64,000 nt of DNA. It comes from Sulfurospirillum oryzae (GTDB lineage Bacteria; Campylobacterota; Campylobacteria; Campylobacterales; Sulfurospirillaceae). Shown here in pieces: positions 1 through 9,300 of this stretch. Both the position numbers and the translations under genes were made by a program. Numbering within the stretch: position 1 is the stretch's first letter; each line of letters begins with the position of its first letter. The stretch lies in contig NZ_JANZKZ010000004.1 of assembly GCF_025770725.1 (NCBI RefSeq), positions 1 through 64,000 of the forward strand. Reading direction: 5' to 3'. Under the pieces are notes generated by a model. The model made no database searches. It saw only the letters and a list, made by a program, of their open reading frames with translations, and was not told the origin of the DNA.

Positions 1-344
1 AATTGTTTCGTTGCAGGCATCCATGTTGGAATACAGCCTAAATGGGTACAAAGCCCTATCATGACAGCATAGTGTTTATTGCCCGCTACAATGTCACGTT
101 TCTCGTTCTTAGGCATATCCGCACTTTTTCTCAAGATGAAAATAGGCTTGCCCCTCCATTGGATCGTTTGCACTTCTCCTTCTTTCATTGGAGAGAGATC
201 AACGGTGATGAATCCAGCAGACTGTACACTTGGAAGTGGATCCCAAGTCTTTTTCATAGCGCCAAGGGCTATGACCCCACCTGCCGCTGCAAAACCGCCG
301 AATGCCATGCCTATAAAGTCTCTTCTGCTTGTTTCAACAGCCAT
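1..344 (-). CDS. petA: Rieske iron-sulfur subunit of cytochrome bc1 complex (partial)
   Basis: Reading the minus strand from 344 gives 114 residues that run off the window edge, so only the N-terminal part is present. Residues 7-9 (SRRDF) form a twin-arginine motif before a Gly/Ala-rich hydrophobic stretch, as expected for a Tat-exported, membrane-anchored Rieske protein. Near residues 98-104 the motif CTHLGC is the first half of the Rieske 2Fe-2S ligand set (Cys and His); the second half lies outside the window. The family transfers electrons from quinol to cytochrome c1. An AAAGGA ribosome site lies just before the ATG. The gene points away from mnmG and was its downstream neighbour before the transposon inserted. 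Confidence 0.93.
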   Translation of the reverse strand, partial: MAVETSRRDFIGMAFGGFAAAGGVIALGAMKKTWDPLPSVQSAGFITVDLSPMKEGEVQTIQWRGKPIFILRKSADMPKNEKRDIVAGNKHYAVMIGLCTHLGCIPTWMPATKQ

Positions 345-391
345 TCTTTGTTCCTTTCGTGTAGTTTAATTTGTAACCATTTTATCGCATC

Positions 392-420
392 ATTTATTAA
401 GAATCTATGACACACGTCAA
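392..420 (-). promoter_or_regulatory. Candidate petA promoter
   Basis: On the minus strand TTGACG (420-415) is followed after 17 bases by ATAAAT (397-392), about 50 bases before the petA start. A sigma70-like pair in this place fits petA having its own promoter, which would keep it expressed although the transposon now separates it from mnmG. The -10 box is imperfect, so this is tentative. Confidence 0.4.
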
Positions 421-451
421 TTATATATTTGTTGCAATTTTATTTTTTATT

Positions 452-456
452 AAAAA
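452..456. repeat. Target-site duplication, left copy (AAAAA)
   Basis: Five A residues directly abut the left terminal TGT. They match the five A residues at 26629-26633 next to the right terminus. The low complexity of the sequence makes the match weaker evidence than a mixed 5-mer, but its position at both termini is exact. Confidence 0.8.
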
Positions 457-481
457 TGTTGATATAAATAAAGTTTGATAA
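457..481 (+). repeat. Tn7-like left terminal repeat
   Basis: The terminal TGT is followed by an inner block AAATAAAGTTTGA whose core AAAGTTTGA is at 470-478, the outermost presumed TnsB site. It matches the right end at 20 of 25 positions in inverted orientation. Confidence 0.88.
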
Positions 482-592
482 TTTATATTTTCATATTTTG
501 TTCCATTGTACACTATTTTTATATTGGCTGAGATTAACAATTGTAAGTAAAGCAGGTTTGTTTAAAAAAAAATAGTCTAATATATTTGCATT

Positions 593-601
593 AAAGTTTG
601 A
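593..601 (+). repeat. Inner TnsB-type repeat, left end
   Basis: A second AAAGTTTGA (followed by TAA, like the terminal copy) lies 123 bases inside the first, in the same orientation. It ends 38 bases before the tnsA -10 box, so TnsB bound here could also repress tnsA; that regulatory role is inference. Confidence 0.75.
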
Positions 602-639
602 TAATGCGCAGAAATAAAATATTTTTCTTGATTAAGTGG

Positions 640-645
640 TATAAT
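640..645 (+). promoter_or_regulatory. tnsA -10 box
   Basis: TATAAT lies 24 bases before the preferred tnsA start and just inside the left-end repeats. No clear -35 box is seen, which is normal for Campylobacterota promoters; the upstream DNA is T-rich. Confidence 0.5.
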
Positions 646-669
646 TATCCAAAGGAGATAATATCAGAC

Positions 670-1338
670 ATGGAAGCAGATCATAAAGTATTTTCTCAGC
701 GTAAAATAACAAAAAATTATCGCTCTGTTACAGGATCTTTCCCAAGTGTAAAAAATAAATCCTCTATAGCTTTTGAGTCACTTCTGGAAAGAAGTCTCTT
801 CTTGACGCTAGAATTTGACAACTCAGTAGAAACTTACATAGAACAGCCACAACTTAAAATTGATTATGATGGTAGTATACGAACATACAGTGCTGATTGC
901 CTCATTAAATATTGCAAAGATACTTTGAAAAAAGAGACTATCGTTGAAGTGAAATATCTTACTGAAATCAATAAAGACAAAGAAAAATTTGAACAAAAGT
1001 TTAAAAGTATTCAAGCATCCGTAGAATATATGGGAATGGAATTTATACTCTACACTGATGAAACTTTTCCAAAAAGTTATATTGAAAATCTTGACTTCTT
1101 ATATCGCTATAAAACACAATCATTAGATACTAGAAATGATGAAAAAATTTTGGATTTTGCAAAAGAACCTATGACTGCTTTTCAATTAGCTAACTTGATT
1201 GCTCAATCCAAGATGGAATATTTGCAAGTTGCAAATGCTATTTGGAGCCTAGTGTCCAATGGAAAATTATGCACAGATTTTTATCAAGATGAATTGACTA
1301 TGAATTCACTAGTTTGGATAAATCATGAACGTTATTAG
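670..1338 (+). CDS. tnsA: Tn7-like transposase endonuclease subunit TnsA
   Basis: The 222-residue protein has the TnsA nuclease pattern: a helix with conserved Glu (SLLERS, about residues 40-45), the phrase EQPQL, a metal-binding Asp in YSAD (about residue 75) and the EVKY strand (about residues 93-96) with the catalytic Lys. TnsA nicks the 5' ends of the element so that, with TnsB, transposition is cut-and-paste. A winged-helix-like C-terminus follows and would contact TnsC. I chose the ATG at 670 because AAGGAG at 652-657 precedes it; the frame stays open back to a TTG at 598, but that codon overlaps an end repeat. The gene overlaps tnsB by 14 bases. Confidence 0.9.
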   Translation: MEADHKVFSQRKITKNYRSVTGSFPSVKNKSSIAFESLLERSLFLTLEFDNSVETYIEQPQLKIDYDGSIRTYSADCLIKYCKDTLKKETIVEVKYLTEINKDKEKFEQKFKSIQASVEYMGMEFILYTDETFPKSYIENLDFLYRYKTQSLDTRNDEKILDFAKEPMTAFQLANLIAQSKMEYLQVANAIWSLVSNGKLCTDFYQDELTMNSLVWINHERY

Positions 1339-3223
1339 CTTTAAAATTGGCACAAGCGTGTTTCATCAAGATAAACTTTACACGATTAAAGCATATCCAT
1401 CATTTAATGAAGTGCTTTTGAAATCTGTTGAAAAGCCTTATAAAGAGTGCATTGTTAAGGTGAATACACTTATCAAAGAATCGAAAAATGCAACTTCAAA
1501 GGTTGAGCATCTAGTTGATTTGGATGACAAAGAATACAAAAAGGCACTAGAGCGATATCATATTATAAAACCACTACTTGATATTGAAAAACGATCAACC
1601 CAAGATATACAAACAGTTGCCGATAAACATAGCAAAGGGGTGGCTACTATTTATCGATGGCTAGAGAAATATGAAACCTATGGAACAGTGAGTTCATTGG
1701 CAACTGCATATAAAAATTGTGGTGGAAAATTGAAAGGACGCCTAGATAAATCTGTTGAGGCAATTATTGAGTCTGTGTTTGAAGATTTTTATTTGGATGA
1801 GCAACAATATCCTATTTCAGTTATCTATCAAAAAATAGTTGAAAAGTGTCGCTATGCCAATCAAACTCCACCTACTGATAATACTATTCGTACACGTCTA
1901 AAAAAAATACATCCAAAATTAGTTGCCAAATATCGTAAAAATGTTAGTGTGCGCGATACAAGAGGAATGCCTGGAAAATTCCCAAAAGTCAAAATGCCCT
2001 TGGATATTATCCAGATCGATCACACAAAAGTTGATGTTATGCTCGTAGATGAAATTACAAGAGAAACGATTGGCAGACCTAATATTACGGTTGCAATTGA
2101 TGTTTATAGCCGAATGATTTACGGTTTTTATATTTCATTAGAATCAATTAATTTTTTTAGTGTAGGACAATGCTTACTGAATGCGATTTTACCCAAAGAA
2201 GATCTTCTGCATTACCACAACATTCAAGGAGAATGGCCAGTGTATGGCTTGCCTCGCAAAGTACACATGGATAATGCCAAAGAGTTTCGTTCAACCTCAT
2301 TAGAGAAGTTTTGTCAAGAATACAGCATCGAAAATCAATACCGACCTGTAGCACATCCTGAATACGGTGGTATGATTGAACGTGTGATTGAAACACATAT
2401 GAAAGCAGTGCATCAATTACCAGGAACCACATTCTCTAACATAAAACAAAAAGGTACCTATGATTCTGAATATCATGCAAGCATGACAATTCAAGAACTA
2501 GAGCAATGGTATCTTGACTTTGTGATTAATATTTATCATAAAACCGAACACAGCTCGCTTGGAATGAGCCCTGAGGAAAAGTTCTATCAAGCGTTTTTAG
2601 GTGTGGGTGATGGAACAATTCCATTTTTGCCATCAGCCCCTGCAAATACAATAAAGCTTCGCATGGCTCTTTTACCAGCTTTTGAGCGCACCGTTCAGAA
2701 AAATGGCATTACCATTGATTACATTACGTATTTTTCTGAAACACTTCGGAAGTGGATTGTTCCTTCGGAATATAAAAAACTCTCTGCTAAAATTCACACA
2801 AAATCTGTCATGTGCCGAAGAGATCCTAGAGATATTAGTAAATTATATGTGTATGATCCAGATATTAATGATTATATTATTGTCCCCTATAGTGATATTC
2901 GAAAACCAGCAATCAATTTATCAGAGCTTCGAAAATCTATTGCTGATGCAAAAAAAGAAGTGATAGGGCGAGAACTAGAGATGCATGATATTTTTAGAAG
3001 TTACGAAAGATTGAGCACCTATGTTGAAAAAGCAAAACGCGAAAAGCGTTCTACACTAAGGCGCAATAGTTCAAAGCAACATACGAAAAAGATACTTGAG
3101 TACGAAGAGAAAATCTTGAAAAAAGAGCCAATATCTCGTGATGAAAAGCTGATTATTCAAGAAATAGATGATGATGATGATAGAGAAGGGTATGATTATT
3201 ACCCTGTGGATGAAGTATTATGA
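1325..3223 (+). CDS. tnsB: Tn7-like DDE transposase TnsB
   Basis: This 632-residue protein has an N-terminal HTH region for end binding (around residues 75-125, with ATIYRWLEKY) and an RNase H-fold integrase core. The catalytic triad is visible: D232 in QIDHT, D316 in HMDNA and E352 in GGMIER, with the 35-residue D-E spacing typical of the retroviral integrase superfamily. TnsB binds the AAAGTTTGA repeats and carries out 3'-end cleavage and strand transfer. The C-terminus is highly charged (KREKRSTLRR) and ends in an Asp/Glu-rich tail, the part that contacts TnsC in Tn7. It overlaps tnsC by four bases (ATGA). Confidence 0.95.
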   Translation: MNVISFKIGTSVFHQDKLYTIKAYPSFNEVLLKSVEKPYKECIVKVNTLIKESKNATSKVEHLVDLDDKEYKKALERYHIIKPLLDIEKRSTQDIQTVADKHSKGVATIYRWLEKYETYGTVSSLATAYKNCGGKLKGRLDKSVEAIIESVFEDFYLDEQQYPISVIYQKIVEKCRYANQTPPTDNTIRTRLKKIHPKLVAKYRKNVSVRDTRGMPGKFPKVKMPLDIIQIDHTKVDVMLVDEITRETIGRPNITVAIDVYSRMIYGFYISLESINFFSVGQCLLNAILPKEDLLHYHNIQGEWPVYGLPRKVHMDNAKEFRSTSLEKFCQEYSIENQYRPVAHPEYGGMIERVIETHMKAVHQLPGTTFSNIKQKGTYDSEYHASMTIQELEQWYLDFVINIYHKTEHSSLGMSPEEKFYQAFLGVGDGTIPFLPSAPANTIKLRMALLPAFERTVQKNGITIDYITYFSETLRKWIVPSEYKKLSAKIHTKSVMCRRDPRDISKLYVYDPDINDYIIVPYSDIRKPAINLSELRKSIADAKKEVIGRELEMHDIFRSYERLSTYVEKAKREKRSTLRRNSSKQHTKKILEYEEKILKKEPISRDEKLIIQEIDDDDDREGYDYYPVDEVL

Positions 3224-4089
3224 GTAGTCGACGTCTCACAAAAGCGGCCCTAAGCTATTTAGAAAAAAGTGATGCAGAAAGAGTAGCATATTGTAAAAAA
3301 GACCAGTGGATTACTTATGCTTCGGCAATGAAACTTCTTGAAATATTAGAAGATAAGTTTCATGAACCAAGTCAATTGAGAAATGAAGGCTTATTGGTCT
3401 ATAGTGATTATAATAATGGTAAAACAGCTATTTTAAAAAAATTTTATACTAAGCATAAAGCCTCCTTTGAAACAATAAATGCTAAAGAAGAGTCAGTACA
3501 TGAAATTCCAATTATCTATTTTGAAGCCCCATCCATACCCGATGAAGGTAGACTCTACTCTCTCATCCTCGATGAATTATGTGTTCCACATAAAGTCAGT
3601 GAAAAAGCTATGGAAAAAGCGCGCTTAGTAGAACATTATCTGCGTAAACTTAATACAAAAATGATATTAATTGATGAAATTCATAGCGCATTAACAGGCA
3701 ACCTCAATAAACAACGAACATTTATCAATGATTTAAAACACATTAGCAATAAACTCTCTCTTGCTATTATTCTTGCAGGAACACGCGATGCTTTTTCTGC
3801 TTTAACAATTAATGATGAAATTGCATCGCGCTTCCCATCAGTAGAGCTACCTCGTTGGAGCAATAATAGAAAATTTCGTTCATTTCTTGCTTCGTATGAG
3901 AGTTGTTTACCGCTTAAAGAAGCATCAAATATAGCCGATAATCTACCTTTAGTGGATATTATTTACCAAGAATCAGAAGGATTAATTGGTAAGACTGTCA
4001 ATTTAATGAAAAAAGCAGCTGTAAAAGCGATTAAATCGGGTCGCGAAAGAATAACTGCTGCTGAGATTGAGTATTTGCCAAAATTATGA
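3220..4089 (+). CDS. tnsC: AAA+ target regulator TnsC (TniB-like)
   Basis: The protein is 289 residues. A Walker A of the form YNNGKT (K68) and a Walker B ILIDE (D152, E153) mark an AAA+ ATPase; AGTRDAF (about residues 187-193) fits sensor 1. TnsC polymerises on target DNA, links the TniQ or TnsE target selector to TnsA/TnsB and enforces target immunity. At 289 residues it is shorter than E. coli TnsC (555) and closer to the TniB-like TnsC of compact elements. Start and stop overlap the neighbours by four bases each, so translation is probably coupled. Confidence 0.92.
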   Translation: MSSRRLTKAALSYLEKSDAERVAYCKKDQWITYASAMKLLEILEDKFHEPSQLRNEGLLVYSDYNNGKTAILKKFYTKHKASFETINAKEESVHEIPIIYFEAPSIPDEGRLYSLILDELCVPHKVSEKAMEKARLVEHYLRKLNTKMILIDEIHSALTGNLNKQRTFINDLKHISNKLSLAIILAGTRDAFSALTINDEIASRFPSVELPRWSNNRKFRSFLASYESCLPLKEASNIADNLPLVDIIYQESEGLIGKTVNLMKKAAVKAIKSGRERITAAEIEYLPKL

Positions 4090-5264
4090 GACGTAAGGGA
4101 TGGGTTGATGGGTATGATTGCTTAATCATTCCTCATCCTTATCCTGATGAACTGTTAAGTTCATGGTTAACACGAACGGCTTTCGCTCATGGCTATTCTC
4201 TAACAACCTTTCTTTCTTTGTTTATCAAACATGATGGCAGTGCACTTAGTCGTATAGACTTAGATTTTAATGACACTAAGGCATTGATAAGCCAGCTTGC
4301 CTCCAAATGCCACTTGAATGTGCAAACACTCCAGTCATTAAGCCTACGCAGCGAAGAAGGGTATCTTTTTGAGGGAGATAGTGCTACGCTGTATCCGCCC
4401 AAGCAAATTCGAAAACTCAAAGATAAACGAACGCATTATGGACTGATGTTTTGTCCAAAATGTTTAGCTGAAGATTCCCAACCGTATTGGCGTAAGCAAT
4501 GGCGGTATCTTTTTTATAATGCTTGCCCAAAGCATCGTGTATTTTTAATGGATCGTTGTTGGGTGTGTTATGAACGAGTTCGTTTTTCAAAAATGAAACC
4601 ATCGGAAGAGATAGTGTATTGCAGCAGGTGTGAGCATGATCTCAGACAAACGCTAACGCACCCTATAAGTATGGAACAATCTTTTGGTATACAAGCGATT
4701 GAATGGTTTGAACAAGGATTAAAAGAGGGGTATTTTGAGATTAACAATACAAAAATATCCTCTTTATTTGTCTTTCATGTCTATAATCTACTTTATTACA
4801 AAATAGCTTCATTGAAAGATGCGCTGCGTTTTGAGGCATTTCCTATGATTGATGCCTATAATCAATTGTATTCAAAAGAAGCGCATTATCATTCAAAAAA
4901 AGCGACTTTGATTTATAAAAATTTTTATCTTACAGCTATGATTCACCAGCTATTTCAAAACTTCCCAATAAACTTAATACAATTTGCAAAAGACAATAAC
5001 TTAACACATCGAGATTTCTTACACAGCACAAAGATAGCTCCTTTTTGGTTTAAAGAAGCAATCGATCAATCTATCCCTTTACAAGATACGGTTGGCAGAA
5101 TTATCAGTGAAAATGAAGTCAAAGGTGCAATCAAATACCTTAAAAGTATCGGAAAAAATATAAATCAGAAAAATGTAGCGGATATTTTAGGCTGCCATTT
5201 TACGCTTCATAAACAGTTTGTGGCGTTGTATAAAACTATGGCATTGCGATATGGGAGAATATGA
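4086..5264 (+). CDS. tniQ: Target-site selector TniQ/TnsD
   Basis: The 392-residue protein opens with the TniQ signature PHPYPDELLSSWLTR (about residues 17-31). Two zinc-ribbon-like Cys/His clusters follow: FCPKC with CPKH (about 120-150), then CWVC with CSRC (about 158-182). The C-terminal third has an HTH-like part (NVADILGCH). TniQ/TnsD proteins recognise a specific chromosomal site and recruit TnsC. As the only TniQ here, it is the natural candidate for directing insertion to the mnmG 3' end. It is shorter than E. coli TnsD (508). The gap after it contains a possible relic of further TniQ-like sequence. Confidence 0.92.
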   Translation: MRRKGWVDGYDCLIIPHPYPDELLSSWLTRTAFAHGYSLTTFLSLFIKHDGSALSRIDLDFNDTKALISQLASKCHLNVQTLQSLSLRSEEGYLFEGDSATLYPPKQIRKLKDKRTHYGLMFCPKCLAEDSQPYWRKQWRYLFYNACPKHRVFLMDRCWVCYERVRFSKMKPSEEIVYCSRCEHDLRQTLTHPISMEQSFGIQAIEWFEQGLKEGYFEINNTKISSLFVFHVYNLLYYKIASLKDALRFEAFPMIDAYNQLYSKEAHYHSKKATLIYKNFYLTAMIHQLFQNFPINLIQFAKDNNLTHRDFLHSTKIAPFWFKEAIDQSIPLQDTVGRIISENEVKGAIKYLKSIGKNINQKNVADILGCHFTLHKQFVALYKTMALRYGRI

Positions 5265-5531
5265 ATATTCATCAAAGTATAATGTTTCTTTTGTAATAAT
5301 CCAAAACACTTATTTCATTTCTATAATTATTATGTATATAGAAGAGAATTAAAAAAAGCAATACTCTTAAATGGATTAGGACAAATCAAAGTTGGTTTGA
5401 TAAAAGTAAAGAAAGTAATCTACTAATTGCTACTATGTGTGAAATTATGTATTAATTTCTATGTTAAGAATTCAAATAATACAATATATTTTTAAACTAC
5501 ATTTATGAGTCAAAAAAGGGTAAGATATAAA
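5265..5531. other. Gap between tnsABC-tniQ and the ssp operon
   Basis: The gap is AT-rich and holds no convincing gene. A stop-to-stop frame at about 5351-5458 encodes a short W-rich peptide (KWIRTNQSWF and onward) that faintly resembles the C-termini of TnsD proteins and may be a decayed remnant. A TACAAT box at 5480-5485 is a possible -10 for the following operon. Confidence 0.4.
5480..5485 (+). promoter_or_regulatory. Candidate -10 box of the ssp-dpt operon
   Basis: TACAAT lies about 46 bases before the preferred sspB start. The other genes of the operon overlap or nearly abut, so this is the most likely single promoter for all seven. No -35 box is evident. Confidence 0.4.
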
Positions 5532-6374
5532 ATGATATTTAACAAAATATCCTTTTCAGGACATGAGAAATTTGATTGTAAAGCTTCTTGGCTTTGTTTA
5601 GCATATCGCGATGTAAATGTCATACAAGGACATATAGAAACTGCTATTGAGTTAACAGGGATAGGTAGCAATAAAGTTAAATCCTTACGTCAATGGGTAC
5701 ATAAATTAGGGTTATTTGATGGTGGAAAGTTTAATGAATTAGCAGTCCTTATTTTTTCTCAAGATCCTTATCTTGAAAAAGTTGATTCTCTTTGGATTTT
5801 GCATACATTTTTGACGCAGAATATTGAAAAGGCAACTCTGTATCATCTTTTTTTTAATCAATTCTTTTTCACAACATTTACAAAAGATTCTCTTCAATTA
5901 AAATTAGAAAAGTGGTGTAGTGAGCATCAAATAAGAATGTCTGTAACTACGCTAGAAAGTGATATAACTATTCTGACAAAGATGTATCTCAAAAATAATG
6001 ATAAAGACCAATTTTCAGCAAGTCTATTTCATGATTTAAATATTCTTCACAAAGTAGATAATGAATACATCGTAAATTTAAAAAATCCAGCTCTCTTATC
6101 TGATAAAGCATTTTTATTTATTTTTTGTTATTTCATTCGGTATCATAAAGGTAGCACAATTTCTGTAAAAGATTTACAATTTGGACAGAATAGTTTACAA
6201 AACACTTTATGCTTGACAGAAGAAAAACTATTAGAAAAATTAACCAAGTTGAGTGTTCTTACAGATAATCAAATTGTGTATCAAGAAGCAGCAGGGATAA
6301 AACAAATTTACATTCATCATTTACCAACGCTCCAAGAAGCACTTGCAAATGTTTATGGCAAGGAAGTTGCGTGA
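5532..6374 (+). CDS. sspB: DUF4007 family protein, SspB-type phosphorothioation nickase
   Basis: The 280-residue protein begins with the DUF4007 hallmark FSGHEKF (residues 7-13). It continues with a KSLRQWVHKLGL segment (about 50-61) and SLWILHTFL...FFNQFF (about 92-117), matching the family pattern of an N-terminal DNA-binding region followed by an LW-LH helix. In the SspABCD system the DUF4007 protein SspB is the DNA nickase needed for single-strand phosphorothioation. I chose the ATG at 5532 because AAGGG lies upstream and the family motif normally sits a few residues from the start; an in-frame ATG at 5505 has no ribosome site. It overlaps sspC by four bases. The family call is firm; the SspB role comes from context with sspC and sspD. 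Confidence 0.8.
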   Translation: MIFNKISFSGHEKFDCKASWLCLAYRDVNVIQGHIETAIELTGIGSNKVKSLRQWVHKLGLFDGGKFNELAVLIFSQDPYLEKVDSLWILHTFLTQNIEKATLYHLFFNQFFFTTFTKDSLQLKLEKWCSEHQIRMSVTTLESDITILTKMYLKNNDKDQFSASLFHDLNILHKVDNEYIVNLKNPALLSDKAFLFIFCYFIRYHKGSTISVKDLQFGQNSLQNTLCLTEEKLLEKLTKLSVLTDNQIVYQEAAGIKQIYIHHLPTLQEALANVYGKEVA

Positions 6375-9300
6375 AATATTCTGAAATTTTCAACATAGCA
6401 TCAAATTTCCGAAGATCAACAAATATACTGTATGATACGAATTGTGACTCATATATTTTATCTACTTCTTCTGTTGAGGCGCTACGCAGAATCTTCATAG
6501 GTAGTGCATCGAGTTCTATCGCAATTACTGGTCCTTTTGGATCTGGTAAATCATCACTATTGCTTTTTCTTGAGGCACTTCTTTCTAAAAAAACTGAGCA
6601 TGCAGTTTGTATTCAAAAGCTACATAATAAAGAACCTGAGATATATAAACATTATCAAGATCTTGTTGGAACTCATGTCAAAGGTTTTTTGACTATTAAA
6701 CTGATCGGTGAACATCTATCTTTCAAAAAAATTTTCATTGCTGCTTTATATGCAAAAAAAGAGTTAAAAGCCACACATCAATTTATCAAGACAAATGAAG
6801 AAATATCATTTCTTTCTTTACTTGAAATTTTTAATGATGAAGTTATCAAGCTTGGATATAGTGGAATCTCAATTTTCATTGACGAACTTGGAAAAATTAT
6901 TGAATATGCTTCTGAAAAATATCTTGATTCAGATATTCACGCTTTACAAGATTTAGCAGAGTTTGCAAATAAGCATAAAAATTATCGTCTAGTAGTTGCA
7001 TTGCATAAGAGTTTTAAAGACTACGTACAAAATACGTCCAGTATATCGTTTACAGAGTGGGACAAAATTCAAGGACGTTTTGAAAATATTGTTTTTCAAG
7101 ATGATTTTTATGAGCTTATGCATATTTTTGAAGAGGCAATTACTGTCACTAATAATGCAGCCATTACAAGTATTCAAGCGCATGTTCTTAAACTCTTTAA
7201 AGATTACAAAAAGCATGTTTCACATAAAAGTATTCCTGTCAACGAAGTATCATTACAAAAGCTAGCACCATTGCACCCATTTACGGCACTTGCGCTTTTT
7301 CATATATTCTCTAAATATTTTCAGAATCAACGTTCAGTTTTCTCATTTTTGTCAGCTCAAGAGCCTTATTCATTTCAAAACTTTATTTCCGAAGAACAAA
7401 CAGAGTCATCTCTTTATACATTACCGATGCTCTTTGATTATATCAATTATTTATTGAATGCCTATCGCGTCAACATGATTGATCAAGAGTCCTGGAATTT
7501 GGCTAATGAGTATCTTGATAGTGCAAATATTTTAACAAATACACAGAAGAATATTATCAAGTCTATTGCACTTGTTTCTGCTTTTAAACTAGAACATCTA
7601 ATTCAACTTGATGATTACTCTTTACCGTTAGCTTTACCAGGTTCACAGAATGTACAAGAGTCTATTCACGCATTATTAGACAAGGGTTTAATACTTCATA
7701 AATTGGCTACTAATGCCTATGCTCTAATTGAAGAAACAAGTATTGACATTAATACTGACCTTGCAGCAATTATAAAAGGACAAATCAAAACGGATTTCGA
7801 GGCTGAGATTAATAAGTTGATTCATGAAGACAAAGTCTTGGCTAAACGTTTTTATATCAATACAGGAACGGCAAAGTTTTTTACAAAAAAATTTATAGAA
7901 ACAGATCTTACAAAAAGCCTCACTGATACTTTTGAGTTAATATATGTAAGTACTGATGTATCAGAAAACCAACTTATAGAAGCAAGCAAAAAAAATCCCA
8001 CAAGTATTTATATTCCATTACCACTAACTCGACAGCTAAAAAGCATTATTGAACAATCAATAGCGATTGAGACGATGTTAAAACGCAAAGATGTACAATC
8101 AAATCAACTAGTTCGTAAAATTTTGCACAACATGCTCCACACAAATAAAAATGAAATAGATAAGATTCTAGAAATCAAAGAGCAAATGTATTTTAGCGGA
8201 AGAGTACATCCTTTTACATCAGAACTGCTACAAAAAAGTATTTCTGATATCCTTGAAAAAGCTTATATAAATATGCCAGTCATCATTAATGATCTTGTGA
8301 ATACTATTAATCGTGAACTGTCTGTACCACCTGGTGTCAAAATGCTCTTTAAGCATATGCTAGAGTGTGAAAATGACGCTGATTTAGGTATAGATAAAAC
8401 GCCACCAGAAAAGGCCATTTATTTATCGGTAATGAAAAGATCTGGTCTCCATTTATTCAACGTGAAAAATCAAAAATGGGAATTTTTTAATCCAGATCAA
8501 TGTAATTTCGCACCATCTTGGCAAATGCTCATGAATCAGATGAAAAAGAGTCAGACCCTTAGCGTGGTAACACTGATCAATACATTGACTGAAAGTCCAT
8601 TTGGCTTGAATGATGATGCTGCAAAGTTTGTTGTCTTTTTATTTTTAATTGTCAATGAATCGCGTATCCATTTTTTTAGAGAAAATACTTATCAATTTGA
8701 TTTCGATATTGACCAAGTAATGGATATTTGGAAAAATACAAAACTTTATACTGTTCGATGGTATGAACTTTCGAAAGATGAAGAAGCAATTTTTGCACAA
8801 TATATTTGCATCTTTGATCAATACTTTGATGCAAGTTATTCTAGGCAAAATATCAAGTTTGTCTTCCAAAAGCTCTTTACAAAACTTAACATGCTTCCAA
8901 AATACTGCCATCAAACTCAAAAGCTTTCTGATAATGCAATTAAGCTGAGATCTAGCATACTTTCTTCAAAAGAGCCTCATGTATTATTTTTTGAGCTATT
9001 CCCAAAGGCTATTGGATTTGATTCCCTTACAAGTGCCAATGTAGGTGAGTTTACTGATTCTTTTAAGCAAGCATTCAATGAAATCGTTTTCTCGTATAAA
9101 TCAATGGTTCTGGAGCTTGAACAAACAATGGTAAGTGTCTTCAATTTTGCTAGTAAACATTACCCTTTTGAGAATGAACTTGACCATATTTTAGAGAAAT
9201 ATTTGAAACAAAATGATGATAAAAATATAAATGATATTTCACGTATATCTAAATCCGCAAATGATTTAGTTTCATTTCTCAATGGGATATCGCTTGTGTT

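Larger units (their letters stand above)
345..669. other. Gap between petA and tnsA: host leader plus transposon left end
   Basis: No gene is visible here. Bases 345-456 are the host petA leader. Bases 457-669 are the left end of the Tn7-like element: the terminal TGT at 457, two TnsB-type repeats, and the tnsA promoter and ribosome site. The stretch is very AT-rich. Confidence 0.8.

Noticed and set aside
42-410. Plus-strand reading frames over petA
   Set aside because: They are shadows of the minus-strand Rieske gene, whose Tat motif and CTHLGC ligand motif are unmistakable.
598-669. Extended TnsA N-terminus from TTG at 598
   Set aside because: The extra 24 residues overlap a TnsB-type end repeat and the -10 box; the ATG at 670 has a ribosome site.
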